The notes beneath the pieces are model-generated. The model had not been told where the DNA came from and ran no database searches. It saw nothing but the letters and a program-made list of their open reading frames with translations. 53,896 nt of DNA from Candidatus Nanopelagicales bacterium (GTDB lineage Bacteria; Actinomycetota; Actinomycetes; S36-B12): positions 1-53,896 of the forward strand of contig JAIOXK010000007.1 in NCBI GenBank assembly GCA_021741645.1. Reading direction: 5' to 3'. Below are positions 1-8,540 of this stretch, in pieces. Position 1 is the stretch's first letter. Each line of letters opens with the position of its first letter. The position numbers were made by a program, and so were the translations under genes.

Positions 1-396
1 GCGAAGGGCGATCTGGATTTCGCGCAGTGGGGCATGGCCACCACCGACCTGGCCTGGTACTCCGGCGACGACATCCTCAATCTTCCCCTGCTCAGTGTCG
101 GCGCTGCGGGGATGATCTCGGTCGTCGGCCATCTGGTGGGCGACCGCCTCAAGGCGATGGCAGAGGCGCTGGCGCAGGGCGAGTCGCAGAAGGCAGCGGA
201 GATCAATGCGTCCCTCCTGCCCGTGTACACGGGGTGCTTCCGGACGCAGGGTGTCATTCTCACGAAGGCCGCTCTCACCATGCAGGGGCTGCCGTCGGGA
301 CCCGTCCGACTGCCGCTCATTGATGCCACAGACGAGCAGAAGGCCGTTCTTCGCGATGATCTTGCGCGCGGCGGTGTGCGCGGCTTTGCCGACTGA
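1..396 (+). CDS. dapA: 4-hydroxy-tetrahydrodipicolinate synthase, C-terminal part (cut by window edge)
   Basis: DapA condenses pyruvate with aspartate semialdehyde in the diaminopimelate/lysine pathway. The window opens in frame, without a start codon, and shows only the last 131 residues: the alpha-helical C-terminal region, with a run (LVGDRLKAMAEALAQGE, then VYTGCFRTQGVILTKAAL) typical of actinobacterial DapA, ending in DLARGGVRGFAD. The catalytic lysine and pyruvate-binding part lie outside the window. The assignment is strengthened by the next gene, RNase J, because dapA-rnj is a standard actinobacterial gene pair. Seventy-three bases separate the two genes. Confidence 0.85.
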   Translation, partial: AKGDLDFAQWGMATTDLAWYSGDDILNLPLLSVGAAGMISVVGHLVGDRLKAMAEALAQGESQKAAEINASLLPVYTGCFRTQGVILTKAALTMQGLPSGPVRLPLIDATDEQKAVLRDDLARGGVRGFAD

Positions 397-469
397 CACC
401 AGCCGCAGGGAACGGCACCCGCGCGAGACACGTTCAATCCACCGACAGGCAACCTGAAGAGATGACGCC

Positions 470-2149
470 ATGAGCCATGTGAAGCTTCCGCCGCCCCCCG
501 CCCTGACGAAGGGGCATCTGCGCATCGTGGCGCTCGGCGGTCTCGGCGAGATCGGCCGCAACATGACGGTGTTCGAGTTCGGCGACCGCCTGCTGATCGT
601 GGACTGTGGGGTGCTCTTTCCCGAGGAGAACCAGCCGGGGGTCGATCTGATCCTTCCGGACTTCGGGCCCATCAAGGACCGCCTCGATGACATCGAGGCC
701 GTCGTGCTCACGCACGGGCACGAGGACCACATTGGCGCCCTTCCGTACCTGCTGCGCCTTCGCGCGGACATCCCGATCCTTGGGTCCCAGCTGACCTTGG
801 CGCTGGTGGAGGCGAAGCTCCGCGAGCACCGCATCACCCCAAACGTGGAGGTGGTCGAGGACGGCGCCCGTCGCGCTCTCGGTCCCTTCGACGTCGAGTT
901 CCTCGCCGTGAATCACTCGATTCCCGACGCCATGGCCCTGGCGATTCGCACGCCCGCGGGTCTTGTCCTGCACACCGGCGACTTCAAGATGGATCAGCTG
1001 CCGCTGGACGGCCGCATCACCGACCTGAACGGGTTTGCCCGACTCGGGGACGAGGGAGTCGACCTGCTCATGGTCGACAGCACCAACGCCGAGGTGCCTG
1101 GATTCGTCAGCAGTGAGCGCGACATCGTTCCCGTACTCGATGCGGTCTTCCTTCGGGCTGAGGGGCGCATCATCGTGGCGTCCTTCGCATCCCACGTGCA
1201 CCGCATCCAGCAGATCATCGACATGGCTGCCCTGCACGGGCGCAAGATCGCTTTCGTCGGACGCTCCATGGTGCGCAACATGGGCATCGCGCGCGACCTC
1301 GGGTACCTGACCATCCCCGGTGGCATGCTCGTCGCCTCGGATGACCTGCCGAATCTGCCGGACGACGAGACGGTGCTGATCTGCACCGGATCCCAGGGGG
1401 AGCCGATGGCAGTGCTGTCGCGGATCGCCAATCGCGATCATCCGATCAGCGTGGGTCCCAGCGACACCATCGTGCTCGCGTCCTCGCTGATTCCGGGAAA
1501 TGAGAATGCGGTCTTCCGCGTCATCAATGGGCTGGCCAAGCTCGGGGCTCACGTGGTGCACAAGGGCAATGCGCTTGTGCACGTCTCGGGGCATGCGGCA
1601 GCAGGGGAGCTCACCTACGTCTACAACGTCGTCAAGCCCAAGAACGTGCTGCCCATTCATGGAGAGTGGCGGCATATGCGGGCGAATTCGCAGGTGGCGC
1701 AGAGTGTGGGAATCCCGGAGGAGCGCATCACGATCGCCGAGGACGGCACCGTGATGGACTTGGCCGACGGTGTGCTGAGTGTCGTCGGTTACGTGCCGGT
1801 GGGCTTCGTGTACGTCGACGGATCGGGTGTCGGGGATGTCACCGAGACCTCATTGAAGGATCGGCGGGTGCTGGGCGAGGAGGGCTTCATCTCGGTCTTC
1901 GTCGCCGTCGACATCGTCGACGGGGCGATCGTGGCCGGCCCGGAGATCCACGCTCGAGGGTTCGGAGCCGACGACAAGCTCGCGGCCGACCTGATCGATC
2001 AGGTGACGTCTGCGGTGCAGAAGGCGCTCGACGACGGCGCGGACGAGACGCACGAGCTCCAGCAGCGGATCCGTCGGGTCGTGGGCAAGTGGGCCAATTC
2101 CACCCATCGGCGGCGCCCCATGATCATCCCCGTCGTCGTCGAGGCCTAA
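470..2149 (+). CDS. rnj: Ribonuclease J
   Basis: RNase J is a cytoplasmic metallo-beta-lactamase/beta-CASP ribonuclease with 5'-3' exo- and endonuclease activity in mRNA decay and rRNA maturation. The 559-residue length is normal. The metal-binding motif HGHEDHIGALPYL is near residue 82, a second His segment (NHSIPDAMAL) near 148, the HTGDFKMD motif near 168 and the beta-CASP segment HVSGHAAAGEL near 370. The N-terminal extension before the enzyme core is short. A weak purine stretch (GAAGAGATG) precedes the ATG. It sits between dapA and ftsK, as in other actinobacteria. Confidence 0.95.
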   Translation: MSHVKLPPPPALTKGHLRIVALGGLGEIGRNMTVFEFGDRLLIVDCGVLFPEENQPGVDLILPDFGPIKDRLDDIEAVVLTHGHEDHIGALPYLLRLRADIPILGSQLTLALVEAKLREHRITPNVEVVEDGARRALGPFDVEFLAVNHSIPDAMALAIRTPAGLVLHTGDFKMDQLPLDGRITDLNGFARLGDEGVDLLMVDSTNAEVPGFVSSERDIVPVLDAVFLRAEGRIIVASFASHVHRIQQIIDMAALHGRKIAFVGRSMVRNMGIARDLGYLTIPGGMLVASDDLPNLPDDETVLICTGSQGEPMAVLSRIANRDHPISVGPSDTIVLASSLIPGNENAVFRVINGLAKLGAHVVHKGNALVHVSGHAAAGELTYVYNVVKPKNVLPIHGEWRHMRANSQVAQSVGIPEERITIAEDGTVMDLADGVLSVVGYVPVGFVYVDGSGVGDVTETSLKDRRVLGEEGFISVFVAVDIVDGAIVAGPEIHARGFGADDKLAADLIDQVTSAVQKALDDGADETHELQQRIRRVVGKWANSTHRRRPMIIPVVVEA

Positions 2150-2154
2150 TCCCG

Positions 2155-2227
2155 CGAACGGCGGATCTGCTCTCGAACGGCGGATCTGCGCTCGAACGGC
2201 GGATCTGCGCTCGAACGGCGGATCTGC
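2155..2227. repeat. Four tandem copies of a 19-bp unit before ftsK
   Basis: The core CGAACGGCGGATCTGC occurs at 2155, 2174, 2193 and 2212, an exact 19-bp period with no mismatch in the 16-bp core. It starts 5 bases after the rnj stop codon and ends 42 bases before the ftsK -10 hexamer. Copies two to four begin with TCGAAC, which is one half of the actinobacterial LexA box, but no GTTCGA partner follows. Confidence 0.9.
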
Positions 2228-2269
2228 GCGTGGCGCGTGTGACTACCGTGACAGATGGGATTTCCCCGC

Positions 2270-2275
2270 TAGTCT
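2270..2275 (+). promoter_or_regulatory. Probable -10 of a leaderless ftsK promoter
   Basis: TAGTCT lies six bases before the ftsK ATG, and there is no Shine-Dalgarno sequence. This spacing recurs before many genes in the window and fits leaderless transcription. No convincing -35 is visible. Confidence 0.5.
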
Positions 2276-2281
2276 CCGAGC

Positions 2282-4876
2282 ATGGCTTCCCGCACGTCTT
2301 CCCCCGCGCGGCCCAAGCGGCCTGCCTCCCGTCGTTCTGCAGCGCGCCCTGCGGGGCGAAATGCCTCCCGTTCAGCTGGGCGGTCATCGACTTCGTCAGC
2401 GCGATCGGGCTCCCGGTCAGCCCCCAAGGGCGCCTCACGATCCTCGACTCGACGGCCGTCCGGATCAGGGCCCGTGGTGCGGGCCTTCCTAGGGCTCGGT
2501 CGCCTCGTGCGAGGGGCTTGGCTTGGTCTGGCGCACCTGATCGGTGCCGCCTCGCGTGCGTTTGGCAAGAGCGCCAAGGATCTGGACCCCAGCCATCGAC
2601 GAGATGGGCTGGGGCTCGCCCTGATCGCCGGAGCCGGCGTGCTGATGGCTGCGACCTGGTTCGGAGTCGACGGCTGGTTCGTCTCCTGGGCGGACATGGT
2701 GGTTACCGCCGTGATCGGGGCCGTGGCGTGGCTCGCCCCGGTGATCTGTCTCGCGCTGGCCTGGCGCTTTCTTCGGCACCCCGACGACAATGCGACCACA
2801 GGGCGTCTGGCCATCGGATCGTTCGCCTTTCTCGCTGGCGGTATTGGCATGTGGCACCTGATCACAGGTGCAGCCACCCCGAGCGATGGGGCCGAGGCGA
2901 TGGCATCCGGTGGTGGAGTCCTCGGCTGGATGGTGACCGCCCCGATCGTGGCGGCTGTCGGGCAGGTCGTCACGGGACTTGTTCTCGTTCTCCTCATGGC
3001 TTTCGGCTTCATGGTCCTGACCGCCACTCCGCTTGAGGCAGTGCGCTCGCGCATCGCCGTGTCCCTCCGGTGGGTTGGTCGTCTCCTGAGGGGTGCCAAG
3101 CGCGGCGCTTCACAGGAGACGACCGCCTCGGACGACGAGAGCGCGACCCCAACTGGGTTTGCAGAGGCGGATGCTCTGGATCCAGATGACGAAGACGAGC
3201 CAGAGTTGAGTGCCTGGGGTGAGGATCCGTCGGAGGTGGAGGTCGCCTCCCATACCGTCATCCTTGAGGACGAGGAGCGACCCGCGGCCTTCCTGATGTC
3301 TGGCGTGACTCCCACGGTGGAGAGCGCTGCAGCAGAGGTCGTGGGCCACCCTGCACGTCATGACACGGTGGTCGTTGCGCCGGAGCCCCGCCAGCTGACT
3401 ATCCCCAAGCGGTCGGCGTACCGACTTCCCAAGAAGGACGCGCTCAAGTCCGGGCCCGCCCACAAGAAGGCCACCCGGTCCAACGACCAGGTGGTGGCAG
3501 CGCTGACGGAGGTGCTCGAGCAGTTCGGGATCGATGCCGAGGTGACAGGCTTCATGCGGGGACCGACGGTCACTCGCTACGAGATCGAACTCGGCCCCAG
3601 TGTGAAGGTCGAGCGAGTCACGGCGCTGTCCAAGAACATCGCCTACGCCGTCGCCAGTGCCGATGTCCGCATTCTCAGCCCGATTCCGGGCAAGAAGGCG
3701 ATCGGCGTGGAGATTCCGAATACCGATCGCGAATTGGTGGCTCTTGGGGACGTCCTCCGCAGCAGCGCAGCCACAAGTGATCATCACCCGATGGCCGTGG
3801 CGCTGGGCAAGGACGTCGAGGGTGGCTTCGTCGTGGCGAACCTTGCGCGCATGCCACACCTTCTGGTGGCAGGAGCCACGGGTGCAGGCAAGTCCAGTTG
3901 CATCAACACGCTGATCACCTCCGTCCTCATGCGAGCGACTCCGGAGGAGGTGCGCCTGATCCTGGTGGATCCCAAGCGGGTTGAGCTGTCGGCATACGAA
4001 GGTGTTCCGCACCTGATCACGCCGATCATCACGAACCCGAAGAAGGCGGCGGACGCACTCCAGTGGGTTGTCAAGGAGATGGATCGTCGATATGACGATC
4101 TGGCTCACTTCGGCTACCGGCATATCGACGAGTTCAACAAGGCGGTGCGCTCAGGCAAGGTGAAGCCCCTGCCCGGCAGCGAACGCTCCATTGAGCCCTA
4201 TCCCTACCTGCTCGTCATCGTCGATGAGCTGGCAGACCTGATGATGGTTGCACCGCGTGACGTGGAGGATGCCATCGTGCGCATCACCCAGCTCGCACGT
4301 GCAGCCGGAATCCACCTCGTCCTTGCGACTCAGCGGCCGAGCGTCGACGTGGTCACGGGCCTGATCAAGGCGAACGTGCCCAGCAGGCTGGCCTTCGCCA
4401 CCTCGAGTCTCGCGGACAGTCGCGTGATCTTGGATCAGCCCGGTGCGGAGAAGCTGGTGGGTCAGGGTGACGGCCTGTTCCTGCCGATGGGCGCGAACAA
4501 GGCCATTCGCATTCAGGGCGCGTACATCTCCGAGGCGGAGATTGCTGGTGTGGTGAATCACTGCAAGGCTCAGGCTGACACGGACTACCGTGAGGACGTC
4601 ACGGCGGCCCCGTCAGCGGGCAAGGAGATCGATGAGGAGATCGGCGACGATCTCGATGTGCTCCTGCAGGCCGTTGAACTGGTGGTGTCCACCCAGTTCG
4701 GCTCCACGTCCATGCTGCAGCGCAAGTTGCGGGTGGGATTTGCCAAGGCCGGTCGCATCATGGACCTGATGGAGAGTCGGGGTGTAGTGGGGCCGAGTGA
4801 GGGCAGCAAGGCCCGCGAAGTGCTTGTCAAGCCGGACGAACTGCCTGGTCTGATCCTGTCCATTCGTGGTGGTTGA
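2282..4876 (+). CDS. ftsK: DNA translocase FtsK/SpoIIIE
   Basis: FtsK is the septal, ATP-driven DNA pump that clears and aligns chromosome termini at division. The 864 residues show a very basic, Ser/Arg/Pro-rich N-terminal tail (about 1-75), several membrane segments (about 105-245), an acidic linker (about 280-350) and the motor: Walker [10 protein letters not shown] near residue 530, Walker [14 protein letters not shown] near 641, and an ATQRPS segment near 681. A C-terminal winged-helix gamma domain follows (about 795-864, [20 protein letters not shown]). The ATG at 2282 is supported by the -10 hexamer six bases upstream. Confidence 0.96.
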   Translation: MASRTSSPARPKRPASRRSAARPAGRNASRSAGRSSTSSARSGSRSAPKGASRSSTRRPSGSGPVVRAFLGLGRLVRGAWLGLAHLIGAASRAFGKSAKDLDPSHRRDGLGLALIAGAGVLMAATWFGVDGWFVSWADMVVTAVIGAVAWLAPVICLALAWRFLRHPDDNATTGRLAIGSFAFLAGGIGMWHLITGAATPSDGAEAMASGGGVLGWMVTAPIVAAVGQVVTGLVLVLLMAFGFMVLTATPLEAVRSRIAVSLRWVGRLLRGAKRGASQETTASDDESATPTGFAEADALDPDDEDEPELSAWGEDPSEVEVASHTVILEDEERPAAFLMSGVTPTVESAAAEVVGHPARHDTVVVAPEPRQLTIPKRSAYRLPKKDALKSGPAHKKATRSNDQVVAALTEVLEQFGIDAEVTGFMRGPTVTRYEIELGPSVKVERVTALSKNIAYAVASADVRILSPIPGKKAIGVEIPNTDRELVALGDVLRSSAATSDHHPMAVALGKDVEGGFVVANLARMPHLLVAGATGAGKSSCINTLITSVLMRATPEEVRLILVDPKRVELSAYEGVPHLITPIITNPKKAADALQWVVKEMDRRYDDLAHFGYRHIDEFNKAVRSGKVKPLPGSERSIEPYPYLLVIVDELADLMMVAPRDVEDAIVRITQLARAAGIHLVLATQRPSVDVVTGLIKANVPSRLAFATSSLADSRVILDQPGAEKLVGQGDGLFLPMGANKAIRIQGAYISEAEIAGVVNHCKAQADTDYREDVTAAPSAGKEIDEEIGDDLDVLLQAVELVVSTQFGSTSMLQRKLRVGFAKAGRIMDLMESRGVVGPSEGSKAREVLVKPDELPGLILSIRGG

Positions 4877-4931
4877 GACCTCTTAAGCGCCAAGCTGAGT
4901 CATTCCGCTCACATGCTGATCTCCACCTGCC

Positions 4932-4937
4932 TACACT
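4932..4937 (+). promoter_or_regulatory. Possible -10 hexamer for the RodZ-type HTH gene
   Basis: TACACT lies 33 bases before the ATG at 4971 and would give a short leader carrying GGAGGG at 4963-4968. The spacing from GGAGGG to the ATG is tight (2-3 bases). No -35 is evident. Confidence 0.35.
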
Positions 4938-4970
4938 CGGCGGGTAGCCGCAGCGCCGGGACGGAGGGCC

Positions 4971-5198
4971 ATGTCAGTCGGTGAAATGCTCCTCGGTGCT
5001 CGAGAGCGCGCGGGCAAGTCACTGGAGGACGTGGCGGCCGTGACGAAGATTCGCCCCTCGATTCTGGCGGCCATGGAGGAGGATGACTTCTCCCATTGCG
5101 GGGGCAGCGTGTATGCACGGGGCCAGCTCCGATCCATCGCCAGCGTCATCGGGATCGACCCTGACGAGTTGGTCCGCGCCTACGACACACAGGAGTGA
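4971..5198 (+). CDS. Small RodZ-like helix-turn-helix protein
   Basis: This 75-residue protein is essentially one HTH_25 (RodZ N-terminal-type) domain. It opens with SVGEMLLGARERAGKSLEDVA, carries the turn and recognition helix in TKIRPSILAAMEEDDF, and ends with the YARGQLRSIASVIGIDPDELV segment that marks this family. Unlike RodZ it has no membrane segment or periplasmic part, so a cytoplasmic DNA-binding or adaptor role is more likely; the target is unknown. A gene of this kind between ftsK and rimO is common in actinobacteria. Confidence 0.8.
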   Translation: MSVGEMLLGARERAGKSLEDVAAVTKIRPSILAAMEEDDFSHCGGSVYARGQLRSIASVIGIDPDELVRAYDTQE

Positions 5199-5203
5199 TG
5201 TCG

Positions 5204-5218
5204 GAGGGCTGAGCCCTC
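5204..5218 (+). terminator. Short hairpin after the HTH gene
   Basis: GAGGGC (5204-5209), loop TGA, then GCCCTC (5213-5218) form a perfect 6-bp stem followed by TT. It begins five bases after the HTH stop codon and lies before the rimO promoter. The T tract is minimal, so termination is plausible but unproven. Confidence 0.4.
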
Positions 5219-5279
5219 TTGGGCCTCGACGATTGCAGTGCGGACAGCCGCGGTGCGCGGATGGTGGGTGCTGCTTCCG

Positions 5280-5285
5280 TAGGCT
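5280..5285 (+). promoter_or_regulatory. Probable -10 of a leaderless rimO promoter
   Basis: TAGGCT ends six bases before the GTG start of rimO. No Shine-Dalgarno sequence is present, which supports the GTG at 5292. Confidence 0.5.
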
Positions 5286-5291
5286 GGGCTC

Positions 5292-6782
5292 GTGAGCACT
5301 CTTCCCCCCTCCTCAGACACCCCTGACGTGCGCGGTCGGCGCGTGGCCCTGGTGACTCTCGGGTGCGCCCGCAACGAGGTTGACTCAGAGGAACTTGCTG
5401 GGCGACTCAGCGTCGCAGGGTGGGAACTGGTGGACGAGCCCAGCGAGGCCGACGCGGTACTCGTCAACACCTGTGGATTCGTCGACGTGGCCAAGAAGGA
5501 CTCGATCGACGCAATTCTTGCTGCCTCGGACATGAAGTCCGACGGGGCTGGGCCGACGGCCGTGGTGGCGGTCGGATGCCTTGCTGAGCGCTACGGCGCG
5601 GATCTGGCGTCCAGCCTCCCGGAGGCCGATGCCGTTCTGGGATTCGATGACTACCCGCAGATCTCCGAGTCGTTGCGCCGCATCGTGGAAGGGGAGCGGC
5701 CCGCCGCGCATGAGCCACGCGATCGTCGTCACCTGCTTCCGATCTCCCCGGTGGATCGACCATCAGGCACGGCGCATGTGCCCGGCCATGGGTCTTCCTC
5801 GGGTGTTGATGCCCACATCGGTGAGGAGCCCACGTGGACTCCGCCCATGCTGCGCTCGCGACTCAGTGGGAGTCCGGTAGCGCCCGTGAAACTCGCCTCG
5901 GGATGCGACCGCCGCTGCACGTTCTGTGCGATTCCCAGTTTCCGAGGAGCCTTCGTCTCCCGCCCGCCGTCCGATGTCATCGCCGAGACCACCTGGCTGG
6001 TGTCGGAGGGTGTGCGCGAGGTTGTGCTGGTCAGTGAGAACTCGACCTCCTATGGCAAGGATCTGGGGGATCTGCGCCTGCTCGAATCCCTTCTGGGTCA
6101 GTTCGCCGAGACCGGGGTCGACCGGGTGCGCGTCGCCTATCTGCAGCCGGCGGAGGTGCGACCTGACCTGCTGCGAGTAATGGCGCAGACACCGGAGATC
6201 GCTTCATACTTCGATCTGTCCTTCCAGCATGCCAGCCCGGACGTGCTTCGTCGCATGCGCCGATTTGGGGGAAGGGACGCTTTCATTGATCTGGTCACCC
6301 GCATACGTCAGCTTGCGCCGGAGGCGGGCATTCGCAGCAACGTGATTGTGGGCTTCCCGGGCGAGACGAGGGAGGAGTTCGAGGAGCTGCTGGGCTTCCT
6401 GGAGGAGGCCAGACTGGATGCGGTCGGTGTCTTCGGCTACAGCGACGAGGACGGCACGGAGGCGATGACGCTGCCCGACAAGGTTCCGGCCGATGAGATC
6501 AGTCGGCGCGTCGACGAGGCATTGACCCTGGTCGAGGAGTTGATGGCCCAGCGTGCGGAGGACCGCATTGGTGAGCAGGTGCGAGTCATCGTGGAAAGCC
6601 TCGAGACCGACGATTCCGGCGACCTCATGGCGATCGGACGAGCCGAGCATCAAGGGCCCGACGATGGGTCGACGAGTGTGCGCCTCGCCGGTGGAGTCGC
6701 TGAGGTCGGCCAGGTGCTGCATGCAGTAGTCGTGGACTCCGAGGGCGTGGACCTGGTGGCCGAGCCGACCTCCGCAGTATGA
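5292..6782 (+). CDS. rimO: Ribosomal protein uS12 methylthiotransferase RimO
   Basis: RimO is a radical-SAM enzyme that adds a methylthio group to a conserved aspartate of ribosomal protein S12. The 496-residue protein has the N-terminal UPF0004 domain with three cluster cysteines (LGCARNE, NTCGF, VGCLAER), the radical-SAM CxxxCxxC motif in CDRRCTFC near residue 205, the RimO-type segment IPSFRGAFVSRP, and a C-terminal TRAM domain. The GTG start is chosen because a TAGGCT -10 lies six bases upstream. Its stop overlaps the pgsA start by 4 bp (ATGA), so the two are translationally coupled. A second member of the family, MiaB, is at 17 kb; the two separate by their post-CxxC sequences. Confidence 0.95.
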   Translation: MSTLPPSSDTPDVRGRRVALVTLGCARNEVDSEELAGRLSVAGWELVDEPSEADAVLVNTCGFVDVAKKDSIDAILAASDMKSDGAGPTAVVAVGCLAERYGADLASSLPEADAVLGFDDYPQISESLRRIVEGERPAAHEPRDRRHLLPISPVDRPSGTAHVPGHGSSSGVDAHIGEEPTWTPPMLRSRLSGSPVAPVKLASGCDRRCTFCAIPSFRGAFVSRPPSDVIAETTWLVSEGVREVVLVSENSTSYGKDLGDLRLLESLLGQFAETGVDRVRVAYLQPAEVRPDLLRVMAQTPEIASYFDLSFQHASPDVLRRMRRFGGRDAFIDLVTRIRQLAPEAGIRSNVIVGFPGETREEFEELLGFLEEARLDAVGVFGYSDEDGTEAMTLPDKVPADEISRRVDEALTLVEELMAQRAEDRIGEQVRVIVESLETDDSGDLMAIGRAEHQGPDDGSTSVRLAGGVAEVGQVLHAVVVDSEGVDLVAEPTSAV

Positions 6783-7390
6783 AGCCTGCCCGTCCTGATC
6801 CGGCAGGAACGCCCGCGACGTCGGTGCGGGTGCTGAACCTGCCCAATGTCCTGACGGTCATTCGAGTGCTGTGCGTACCGCTGATGGCGGGACTCCTGTG
6901 GGTCGATGGGGGTGCCAACGGTGCCACACGCGATCTGGCTGCGGCTGTCTTCGTGTTCGCCTCCGTCACTGATGTGGCTGATGGGCTGATAGCCCGCAGA
7001 TATGGACTCATCACGACATTCGGCAAGATCGCGGATCCGATTGCTGACAAGGCGCTCATCGGAGTAGCGCTGGCGAGCCTGTCCCTTCTCGGTGATCTCG
7101 CGTGGTGGGTCACGGCGGTGATCCTGGTGCGCGAACTGGGGGTGACCGCCCTACGCTTCTGGGTGATCGAGCATGGGGTGATTCCCGCTAGCCGTGGGGG
7201 CAAGGCGAAGACGCTCGCCCAGACGATTGCCATCACCATGTACCTCGTGGACGCGCCCTGGCCATGGTGGGCCGACGCGAGCGCCGCCGTTATGGGCGCC
7301 GCCGTGATCCTGACGGTCGCAACCGGAGTGGATTACGTCGTGCGCGCTCTCCGCCTGCGCGCAGCGGCCAAGGCAGCCGAGTCAGCATGA
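6779..7390 (+). CDS. pgsA: CDP-diacylglycerol--glycerol-3-phosphate 3-phosphatidyltransferase
   Basis: PgsA makes phosphatidylglycerophosphate, the committed step to phosphatidylglycerol, in the cytoplasmic membrane. The CDP-alcohol phosphotransferase signature DG-x2-AR-x8-G-x3-D-x3-D is complete in the run starting DVADGLIARR near residue 62. Several hydrophobic segments span the 203 residues. It overlaps rimO by 4 bp upstream and cinA by 4 bp downstream, so rimO-pgsA-cinA form one operon. Family members can use other alcohols, for example inositol phosphate, but gene order supports PgsA. Confidence 0.9.
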   Translation: MKPARPDPAGTPATSVRVLNLPNVLTVIRVLCVPLMAGLLWVDGGANGATRDLAAAVFVFASVTDVADGLIARRYGLITTFGKIADPIADKALIGVALASLSLLGDLAWWVTAVILVRELGVTALRFWVIEHGVIPASRGGKAKTLAQTIAITMYLVDAPWPWWADASAAVMGAAVILTVATGVDYVVRALRLRAAAKAAESA

Positions 7391-7854
7391 GCGCCTCCAC
7401 GCCTGAGGCAGGCATCGAGCGACTGCGAATGCGAGGGTGGACGCTGTGCACCGCTGAGTCGCTGACCGCAGGTCTCGTGGCCGCATCCGCGGCGAATGTT
7501 GCGGGCTGCTCCGACGTGCTCCGCGGCGGGGTGGTGGCTTACCAAGAGGCGATCAAGGCCATCGTCCTTGAACTCGACTCGACGATTCTTTCCCAAGGCG
7601 TCGTTAGCCGGGAGGTCGCCGAGGCCATGGCGGTGTCGGCACGTCGACTCCTGCAGGCCGATGTCGCCATTTCCACGACCGGCGTGGCCGGCCCGGAGCC
7701 TCATGGTGGCGAGCCTGTGGGTTCGGTGTGGATCGCGGTCGCGACCCCCGAGCGGATCGAGGGCGAGCATCTGAGCCTGCACGGGGACCGTGGGGACATC
7801 CGCCGGAAGACGGTGAACGCCTGCTGGGAATTACTGGAACGGGTGATGGGGTGA
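7387..7854 (+). CDS. cinA: CinA C-terminal family protein (PncC-type NMN amidohydrolase)
   Basis: The 155-residue protein corresponds to the C-terminal domain of CinA, which in the stand-alone form PncC deamidates nicotinamide mononucleotide in pyridine-nucleotide salvage. Characteristic stretches are TAESLTAGLVAA (residues 20-31), GGVVAYQEAIK and TGVAGPEPHGGEPVGSVWIA. The N-terminal ADP-ribose pyrophosphatase-like domain of full CinA is absent. The ATG at 7387 overlaps the pgsA stop (ATGA). The gene lies two genes upstream of recA, as in many actinobacteria. Confidence 0.88.
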   Translation: MSASTPEAGIERLRMRGWTLCTAESLTAGLVAASAANVAGCSDVLRGGVVAYQEAIKAIVLELDSTILSQGVVSREVAEAMAVSARRLLQADVAISTTGVAGPEPHGGEPVGSVWIAVATPERIEGEHLSLHGDRGDIRRKTVNACWELLERVMG

Positions 7855-7923
7855 GCCCTGCCAGAGGCGGGGAATAGGTGGTCGCTACCGGGTGTTGGTT
7901 CCAGCAGTGGGCGCGAGTCCCAA

Positions 7924-7942
7924 CCCCGAGGTACCCTTGGGG
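7924..7942 (+). promoter_or_regulatory. Promoter/operator candidate for clgR
   Basis: The near-palindrome CCCCGAGGTACCCTTGGGG has arms CCCCGAGG and CCTTGGGG around TAC. It contains TACCCT (7932-7937), which would serve as the -10 and start transcription about 24 bases before the clgR ATG. ClgR is known to be autoregulated in other actinobacteria, but this sequence is not the published ClgR motif, so operator function is inference. Confidence 0.35.
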
Positions 7943-7967
7943 AGCGTTAATGGAGAAGGGAGGCATC

Positions 7968-8234
7968 ATGATCGTCCTGCGACAGGTCATCGGCGACGAG
8001 CTTCGTCGTCGTCGTCAGGATCAGGGTCGGACCCTGCGCGATGTCTCCGGTGCTGCAGCGGTGTCGCTGGGGTACCTCTCCGAGGTGGAGCGTGGGCAGA
8101 AGGAGGCGTCCAGCGAGCTGCTGGCCGCTATCTGCGACGCTCTGGAAGTCTCGCTCGCTGACGTGCTTGCCTCGGTCAGTTCGCAGGTGGCGGTGGCCGA
8201 GTCGGAATTCCCGCCCGTCCTGACGATGGTCTGA
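7968..8234 (+). CDS. clgR: ClgR-type XRE-family transcriptional regulator
   Basis: ClgR activates clp protease and stress genes in actinobacteria. The 88-residue protein is one XRE helix-turn-helix domain: [20 protein letters not shown], then [20 protein letters not shown], then LEVSLADVL, with a short tail ending PPVLTMV. The ATG at 7968 is preferred because GAAGGGAGG lies just upstream; an in-frame ATG at 7950 would consume that site. Synteny (pgsA-cinA-clgR-recA) agrees with clgR (Rv2745c in Mycobacterium tuberculosis, next to pgsA3). The hydrophobic C-terminus could be a protease-recognition tail, as suggested for ClgR elsewhere. Confidence 0.85.
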   Translation: MIVLRQVIGDELRRRRQDQGRTLRDVSGAAAVSLGYLSEVERGQKEASSELLAAICDALEVSLADVLASVSSQVAVAESEFPPVLTMV

Positions 8235-8323
8235 TCCTTTCCCGCTCATTCCTCCGCCCGTGGTTGCGCCGCCTCGCACAGGGCAGTTGACCTCCTGATC
8301 CCACAGGTCCGCTCGGCGTGCGG

Positions 8324-8329
8324 CAGACT
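8324..8329 (+). promoter_or_regulatory. Probable -10 of a leaderless DUF3046 promoter
   Basis: CAGACT ends six bases before the GTG at 8336, and no Shine-Dalgarno sequence is present. Confidence 0.4.
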
Positions 8330-8335
8330 GCCCCC

Positions 8336-8527
8336 GTGCGGCTGACGGACTTCTGGGAGCGAATGGAAGAGGTATTCGGCGCCCAGTACGCGCATTCGTG
8401 GGCCCATGACATGGTTCTGCCTCCGCTGGGCTGCACGGTGGATCAGGCGATTGCCGCTGGTGTCGACACCAAGGATGTATGGCGCGCCGTCTGCGCGACC
8501 ACCGACGTACCGGGGACGCTGACATGA
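8336..8527 (+). CDS. DUF3046 family protein
   Basis: This 63-residue protein matches the actinobacterial DUF3046 family, usually found just upstream of recA: RLTDFWERMEEVFGAQYAHS at the N-terminus, HDMVLPPLGCTVDQAIAAG in the middle and VWRAVCATTDVP at the end. The GTG at 8336 gives the canonical MRLTDFW start; a longer in-frame start at 8318 has no family support. Function is unknown. It probably starts an operon with the next two genes, the first of which begins 13 bases downstream. Confidence 0.85.
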   Translation: MRLTDFWERMEEVFGAQYAHSWAHDMVLPPLGCTVDQAIAAGVDTKDVWRAVCATTDVPGTLT

Positions 8528-8540
8528 GGGGTGCGCCTGC

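Noticed and set aside
434-1675. 413-codon minus-strand frame over RNase J
   Set aside because: Complementary to a clear RNase J sequence, with no family signal.
1666-3036. 456-codon plus-strand frame bridging rnj and ftsK
   Set aside because: Out of frame with both conserved proteins and passes through the 19-bp repeats; composition is Arg/Gly-rich shadow sequence.
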